Shown: positions 60,145 to 64,000 of the stretch, one piece after another | Numbering within the stretch: position 1 is the stretch's first letter | Layout: every line of letters begins with the position of its first letter | From: Streptomyces violaceoruber | GTDB taxonomy: Bacteria > Actinomycetota > Actinomycetes > Streptomycetales > Streptomycetaceae | DNA: 64,000 bases | NCBI GenBank assembly: GCA_000720805.1 | Contig: JODI01000058.1 | Location: 5,499-69,498 of the forward strand | Direction of reading: 5' to 3' | Translations under genes and position numbers: made by a program | The notes under the pieces: model-generated | The model's database searches: none | What the model saw: the letters and a program-made list of their open reading frames with translations, nothing else | What the model was told of the DNA's origin: nothing

Positions 60145-61101
60145 ATGAAAAACCTTCTGATCGACACCGACCCGGGCATGGACGACGCTCTCGCGATCAT
60201 CCTCGCGCTGAAGTCGCGTGAGCTGCGGATCCGTGCCGTCACCGCCGCGACGGGCAACCTGACCTCGGACAGGACCGCCGCGAACGCGCTGCGCGTCCTC
60301 GATCTGCTCGGCCGCGACGACATCCCGGTCGGCCAGGGCCCGTTGCTCCCGCTGGACGGCGACTACCCGGTCGACCCCTTCTCGCACGGCAGCGACGGCC
60401 TCGCCGACTCCCACTTCCCCGTCTCGGCGCGCGCCGTCGACCCCCGTCCCGCGCCGCAGCTGATCGTGGACACCGTCAACGCGCACGCGGGTGACATCTG
60501 CGTCGCGGCCCTCGCGCCACTGACCAACCTCGCCCTCGCCCTGGACATCGACCCGCACCTGCCCGAGAAGGTGACCGATCTCGTCATCATCGGCGGCTCC
60601 TACGGGCTCACTCCCTACGCCTGGTCGCAGGCCACCGGCGACAACGCGGTCAGCGAATGGAACATATTCGTCGACCCCGAAGCCGCCCACCGGGTCTTCC
60701 GGGCCGGGTTCAACCTCGTGGCCGTCGGACTCGACATCGCCACCCACCCCCGCATCAACTTCCGTGACGCGGACCTCGCCCGGCTGCGCCGCGCACGGAC
60801 CCCGGAAGCAGCTCTCGCCACCCGGGTCGTCGACTACGTCAAGGGGCGGGGCTACCAGTCGTACTGTTCCCTCATCGACAGCGTCGCCGTCGCCGCTCTC
60901 ATCGACCCCACGCTCATCGAGTGCGTCGAGGTCCGCTGCGATGTCGAGCGGCGCGGCGAACTGACGCGCGGCATGACGGTCGTCGAACGGCGCGCGCACC
61001 ACGGACGGGAGGACCTGCCCGTCATCCGGACGGTGGCCGAACTCGACTTCGACCGCTTCCTCGACCTGGTGACCGCCGTGCTCAGCGAACCGCGCGCCTG
61101 A
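60145..61101 (+). CDS. Inosine/uridine-preferring nucleoside hydrolase
   Basis: 318 residues from ATG 60145. The calcium-binding signature IDTDPGMDDALAI is at 6-18. The ribose-binding pair appears in EWNIFVDPEAAHRVF near 172, and CVAALAPLTNLALALD near 115 and LIDSVAVAALIDP near 248 are family landmarks; the catalytic-region His expected before the last Asp is replaced by SYCSLIDS. Splits ribonucleosides to base and ribose in the cytoplasm; some homologues act on other N-ribosides. The pairing with a PfkB-fold protein suggests a ribose-salvage module. Confidence 0.88.
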   Translation: MKNLLIDTDPGMDDALAIILALKSRELRIRAVTAATGNLTSDRTAANALRVLDLLGRDDIPVGQGPLLPLDGDYPVDPFSHGSDGLADSHFPVSARAVDPRPAPQLIVDTVNAHAGDICVAALAPLTNLALALDIDPHLPEKVTDLVIIGGSYGLTPYAWSQATGDNAVSEWNIFVDPEAAHRVFRAGFNLVAVGLDIATHPRINFRDADLARLRRARTPEAALATRVVDYVKGRGYQSYCSLIDSVAVAALIDPTLIECVEVRCDVERRGELTRGMTVVERRAHHGREDLPVIRTVAELDFDRFLDLVTAVLSEPRA

Positions 61102-61155
61102 CACCCGCGCCACCCCGGCCGGCGGCACGGTCGGTCCGGGCGGCTGAGCGGCCGG

Positions 61156-63366
61156 TCAGTCCGCGGCGGCTGACGGGCCGGTCGCGGGCCGGTCCGGGCG
61201 TACCGAGAACGCCGTGTCACCGGCCACGGCCACGAGCGCGTCCTTGACCAGCAGCGCGCTCGGGACCGTGTTCTGCGCCGAGGTCCCCGGGTCGTCCAGC
61301 TTGTCCGTGGTCCAGCGCACGACGCCGGTGCCGCGGTCGAGCGCGAGGAGGCGGCCGTAGCGGTTGGCGAGGTAGAGGGTGTCGTACGTGGTCGACAGCA
61401 CCGGCGCGGACAGGTTCTCGATCTGCGTGCCCTCCTGCCACAGCCGGGTGCCGTCGGCGGCCCGGATCGCGGTGACGGTCCCGTCGGGGCGGACGAAGTA
61501 CACGGTGCCGTCGACGAGGGTGGGCGTGCCGCGCGGGACCTCCGGCAGGGGGATCCGGGAGACGGTGCCCTCGGCCGGGTTCACCCGCAGCAGGGCCGCG
61601 TACGGCTCGTCGTTCCCGTCGTCCGACTCGGAGTCGAGGCGCTGTCGTACGGCGAACAGCGGCTGTCCGTCGACGGCGCCGAGCGGCAGTGCGGTCACGG
61701 GCACCCTGGCGAGTTCGCGCGGTGTGCCGTCGGCCGGGGCGAGGCCCAGCAGGGCGACCGGACCCTGGGTGGGGTCGTCGGCGTCGGAGCACAGGCCGTA
61801 GGGGGCACCGCCCAGGACCAGCGGGGCGCAGGCGGTGCCGGCCGATGACTTGGCGGGGGTCCGCCACAGGTTCTTGCCCGTCCGGGCGTCGAGGGCGACG
61901 ATTTCCGTCGCCTTGTCCGACATCGTCAGGACGCCGCCGCTGAACAGGGCGGCGGAGTGGCCCGCGTCGATCGCGCGGGTCCAGACCTGCTTGCCCGCGT
62001 CGGTGTCGAGGGCGATCAGCCGCCGGGTCGAGTACACGGTCTCGTCCTGCGGTTCGTACGCGTACACGATCCCGTCGCGGACGCCGAGGGGCCGCTCGGC
62101 GGCCTGCGCGCTGTTGCCGACGGTCCACTCGACGCGGCCCGAGGCGGCGGCGATCCGGGCGACGGTGAAACCGGTCCCCGCGCAGTACAGCGCGGATCCA
62201 CCGGACACGCAGCCGGAGTCCACGGAATCCACATTGATGACCGTGGAGCCGTCGGCGTCGCCCGGCACGGGCCGGGTGAGCTTCGCCTGCCAGGGCCGCC
62301 AGCCGGCGGGGAGCGCCGGGTCGGGAGGGTCGGTGGTGCCGACGGCGGAGCCGGTGCTCGGGGCCGGGCTCGCCGCCAGGTAGTACGCCGACGCGCCCAC
62401 CACGGTGGCGGCCAGCGCGGCGCCCAGGACGACGAGGCGGCGCACCCGGCGGCCGCGGCCCCCAGCGGCGGCCTCCGAGACCGTCGTACCGCCGGGGCCT
62501 GCGCTGGTGGTGTCCGTGTTCCCGGCCACGGTCCACGTCCCGGCCGCCGCCGTGTCCGGCAGGGTCCTGAACGTCCGGTGCAGCTCCGCGAGTTGGGGCC
62601 TGGCTGCGGGATCCTTGTCCAGGCAGCGCTCGACCATGCCGAGCAGAGGCTCCGGTACGCCGTCCAGGCTGGGCTGCTCGTGCACCACCTGATAACCCGT
62701 CATGTACGGGCTGCCGCCGTCGAAGGGGCGGTTGCCGGTGGCCGCGTACACCAGCAGCGAGCCCAGCGAGAACACGTCCGAGGCGGCGGTGACGTCCCGG
62801 GGCGAGGCGAACTGTTCCGGCGACATGAAGGGCGGGGTGCCGATCAGCCGCCCGGTCACCGTGAGGGTCTCGTTGTCGGCGGCGCGCGAGATGCCGAAGT
62901 CGATGACGCGGGGACCGTCCTCGGCCATCAGGACGTTGCTGGGCTTCAGGTCCCGGTGGACGACTCCCGCCCGGTGGATGTCCCGCAGCGCCTCGACCAG
63001 GCCGAGGGCGAGGAGGCGCACCTCACGTCCGCTCAGCGCGCCCCGCTCGGCAACGATGTCCTGGAGCGTGCGGCCCGGCACGTACAGCGTGGCCATCCAC
63101 GGCAGTTCGGCGTCGGGGTCGGCGTCCACGACGGGGGCGGTGAACGCTCCGCTCACCCGGCGGGCCGCCGCGACCTCCTGGCGGAAGCGGGTACGGAACT
63201 CCTCGTCCAGGGCGTACTGCGCGTGCACGACCTTGACCGCGACCTGCCGTCCCGAGGCCGAGTGGCCGAGGTAGACGACACCCATACCGCCGCTGCCGAG
63301 CCGGTCGACGAGCGTGTAGCCGCCGATCGATCCGATGGACCCCGATCCCCCGGTGCTCAGCGACAT
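61156..63366 (-). CDS. Membrane Ser/Thr protein kinase with extracellular PQQ-like beta-propeller
   Basis: 736 residues. Kinase domain ~16-275: glycine loop RLGSGGMGVVYLGHSASG, Lys in VAVKVVHA, catalytic HRDLKPSNVLM, metal-binding VIDFGISR, then GTPPFMSPEQ. A linker leads to one membrane helix at ~310-333 (LVVLGAALAATVVGASAYYLA). The outer part (~350-720) has repeated PQQ-type blades: VEWTVGNSAQ, KQVWTRAIDAG, KNLWRTPAKSS, TRLWQEGTQIE, VVRWTTDKLD. The propeller likely senses a ligand and drives autophosphorylation. Stop lies 55 bases from the convergent nucleoside hydrolase stop. Confidence 0.93.
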   Translation of the reverse strand: MSLSTGGSGSIGSIGGYTLVDRLGSGGMGVVYLGHSASGRQVAVKVVHAQYALDEEFRTRFRQEVAAARRVSGAFTAPVVDADPDAELPWMATLYVPGRTLQDIVAERGALSGREVRLLALGLVEALRDIHRAGVVHRDLKPSNVLMAEDGPRVIDFGISRAADNETLTVTGRLIGTPPFMSPEQFASPRDVTAASDVFSLGSLLVYAATGNRPFDGGSPYMTGYQVVHEQPSLDGVPEPLLGMVERCLDKDPAARPQLAELHRTFRTLPDTAAAGTWTVAGNTDTTSAGPGGTTVSEAAAGGRGRRVRRLVVLGAALAATVVGASAYYLAASPAPSTGSAVGTTDPPDPALPAGWRPWQAKLTRPVPGDADGSTVINVDSVDSGCVSGGSALYCAGTGFTVARIAAASGRVEWTVGNSAQAAERPLGVRDGIVYAYEPQDETVYSTRRLIALDTDAGKQVWTRAIDAGHSAALFSGGVLTMSDKATEIVALDARTGKNLWRTPAKSSAGTACAPLVLGGAPYGLCSDADDPTQGPVALLGLAPADGTPRELARVPVTALPLGAVDGQPLFAVRQRLDSESDDGNDEPYAALLRVNPAEGTVSRIPLPEVPRGTPTLVDGTVYFVRPDGTVTAIRAADGTRLWQEGTQIENLSAPVLSTTYDTLYLANRYGRLLALDRGTGVVRWTTDKLDDPGTSAQNTVPSALLVKDALVAVAGDTAFSVRPDRPATGPSAAAD

Positions 63367-63655
63367 GTACCGGTCGCCCTTCCTTGAATCCCCTGCACCA
63401 CACGGGTGTTCGGACGCACCACCCTAATGCCTTGCCGGCCGGACCTGACGGGGAGGCACCCACGCGACCGTCTCGGTCCACGCCCTCGGTGAGTCCGGTC
63501 TGCGGAAGCCGCCTCTTCCGGTGGCCGAAGAGGGCATTGGCACTCCCCGGCCACGGGATTCCCTTGAGCCGCTCTCCACACAGCGCTCACTCTGATCACT
63601 GGCTTCCGCCCACCAGGCCGGAAGCGTCGTCAGCGTTCAGGGGAGGACGCCACCC

Positions 63656-64000
63656 ATGCGAAGACTCCAGGCCCTCTGGGCCGTGGCAGGAGCGGCAGGA
63701 CTGCTCGCGGGCGTGATCACGCCCGCGGTGGCCGGTTCCGGATCGACGGTCACCGCGCCGGACGCCGCGCCCGCGCCAGGTGGCGCAGCGACCGGTTCCA
63801 CGAACACGCAGACCGTCACTCTCATCACCGGCGACACCGTGTCCCTCACCGCCGGACCGGACGGCAAGTACGCCGTCGACGTCCAGCGCGGCAAGGGCCG
63901 GGAGACCGCCACCTTCCTGTCCAGCGAGAAGGACGGCGAGGTGAGCGTCCTCCCCTCGGACGCCATCCCGCTCGTGCAGGCAGGCCGTCTCGACCCGGCC
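63656..64000 (+). CDS. N-terminus of a secreted S8-type serine peptidase, cut by the window edge
   Basis: 115 residues visible from ATG 63656, with GGGAGG nine bases upstream. Signal peptide (LQALWAVAGAAGLLAGVITPAVA) then an Ala/Pro-rich stretch. QTVTLITGDTVSLTAGPDGK, then VSVLPSDAIPLVQAGRLD, is the recurrent propeptide opening of Streptomyces S8 family peptidases (TVTLVTGDRV...VLPSDAAPLVA.GRLD). The catalytic domain lies beyond the window, so the call rests on the propeptide. Confidence 0.72.
   Translation, partial: MRRLQALWAVAGAAGLLAGVITPAVAGSGSTVTAPDAAPAPGGAATGSTNTQTVTLITGDTVSLTAGPDGKYAVDVQRGKGRETATFLSSEKDGEVSVLPSDAIPLVQAGRLDPA

Noticed and set aside
1..64000. tRNA, rRNA, CRISPR arrays, insertion sequences, prophage or conjugation genes
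   Set aside because: Looked for and not seen; the repeats present are short local tandems or operator symmetries.

Overview
The window is high-GC DNA from the chromosome of a Streptomyces or very close relative. Third codon positions are strongly G/C, GTG and TTG starts are frequent, and ATGA/GTGA stop-start overlaps are common. Gene families and order match the Streptomyces core: hemG, hemE, DUF3000, an atypical LuxR-type regulator, RNase D, fadA-fadB, dxs, xylFGH, rok7B7 and ngcEFG. From memory this is the order around SCO6005-SCO6041 of S. coelicolor, read backwards. No rRNA, tRNA, CRISPR array, integrase or transposase was seen.

Layout. 1-9.3 kb: housekeeping (haem synthesis, a DUF4349 lipoprotein, a CoA-disulfide-reductase-like flavoprotein, a rhomboid protease, DUF3000, a response-regulator-like protein, RNase D). 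9.3-16 kb: a sugar ABC importer divergent from a GH2 beta-mannosidase and a LacI regulator. 16-19.5 kb: the fadA-fadB beta-oxidation pair. 19.7-27 kb: an exopolysaccharide locus with a membrane-anchored CBM3/GH16-like protein and a Tat-exported polysaccharide deacetylase, convergent with a nucleotide-sugar dehydrogenase and a hyaluronan-synthase-like GT2. A beta-propeller protein follows on the same strand as the synthase. 27-35 kb: a 3-hydroxyacid-dehydrogenase-like enzyme, a NYN/PIN-like protein, a YtrA-type GntR with its ABC exporter, a DUF6193-like protein, a decayed stretch (aldo/keto reductase and DHFR-like remnants, a frameshifted membrane protein) and an amino-acid permease. 35-45.6 kb: dxs, xylose ABC genes, the ROK regulator and the NgcEFG chitobiose/GlcNAc importer. 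45.9-52 kb: a large GH92 alpha-mannosidase, a composite pseudogene (GH67 alpha-glucuronidase joined to a CE7 acetylxylan-esterase tail), and an AA10 LPMO-CBM2 behind a perfect CebR box. 52.3-61 kb: a GntR-controlled operon (binding protein, two permeases, YjbQ, PfkB kinase, SIS isomerase/deglycase), then a Mak32-like PfkB protein divergent from a nucleoside hydrolase. 61-64 kb: a Ser/Thr kinase with a PQQ-like sensor domain and the start of a secreted S8-type peptidase.

How the genes fit together. Most of the window takes up and breaks down plant, fungal and insect polysaccharide fragments. Four importers lack their own ATPase and presumably share MsiK encoded elsewhere; only the xylose system carries one. 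A shared 10-bp operator core (TGACAACGTT) links the beta-mannosidase/importer promoter with the GH92 alpha-mannosidase 33 kb away, suggesting one mannoside regulon. A GGT-N12-ACC inverted repeat occurs both before the 52-59 kb GntR gene and before its transport operon.

The two most interesting systems are (i) the 19.7-25.8 kb locus, which pairs a HasA-like synthase with a UDP-sugar dehydrogenase and two surface-modifying enzymes, and (ii) the 52.3-58.9 kb operon, whose gene content parallels the frl (fructosamine) operons but adds a YjbQ protein.
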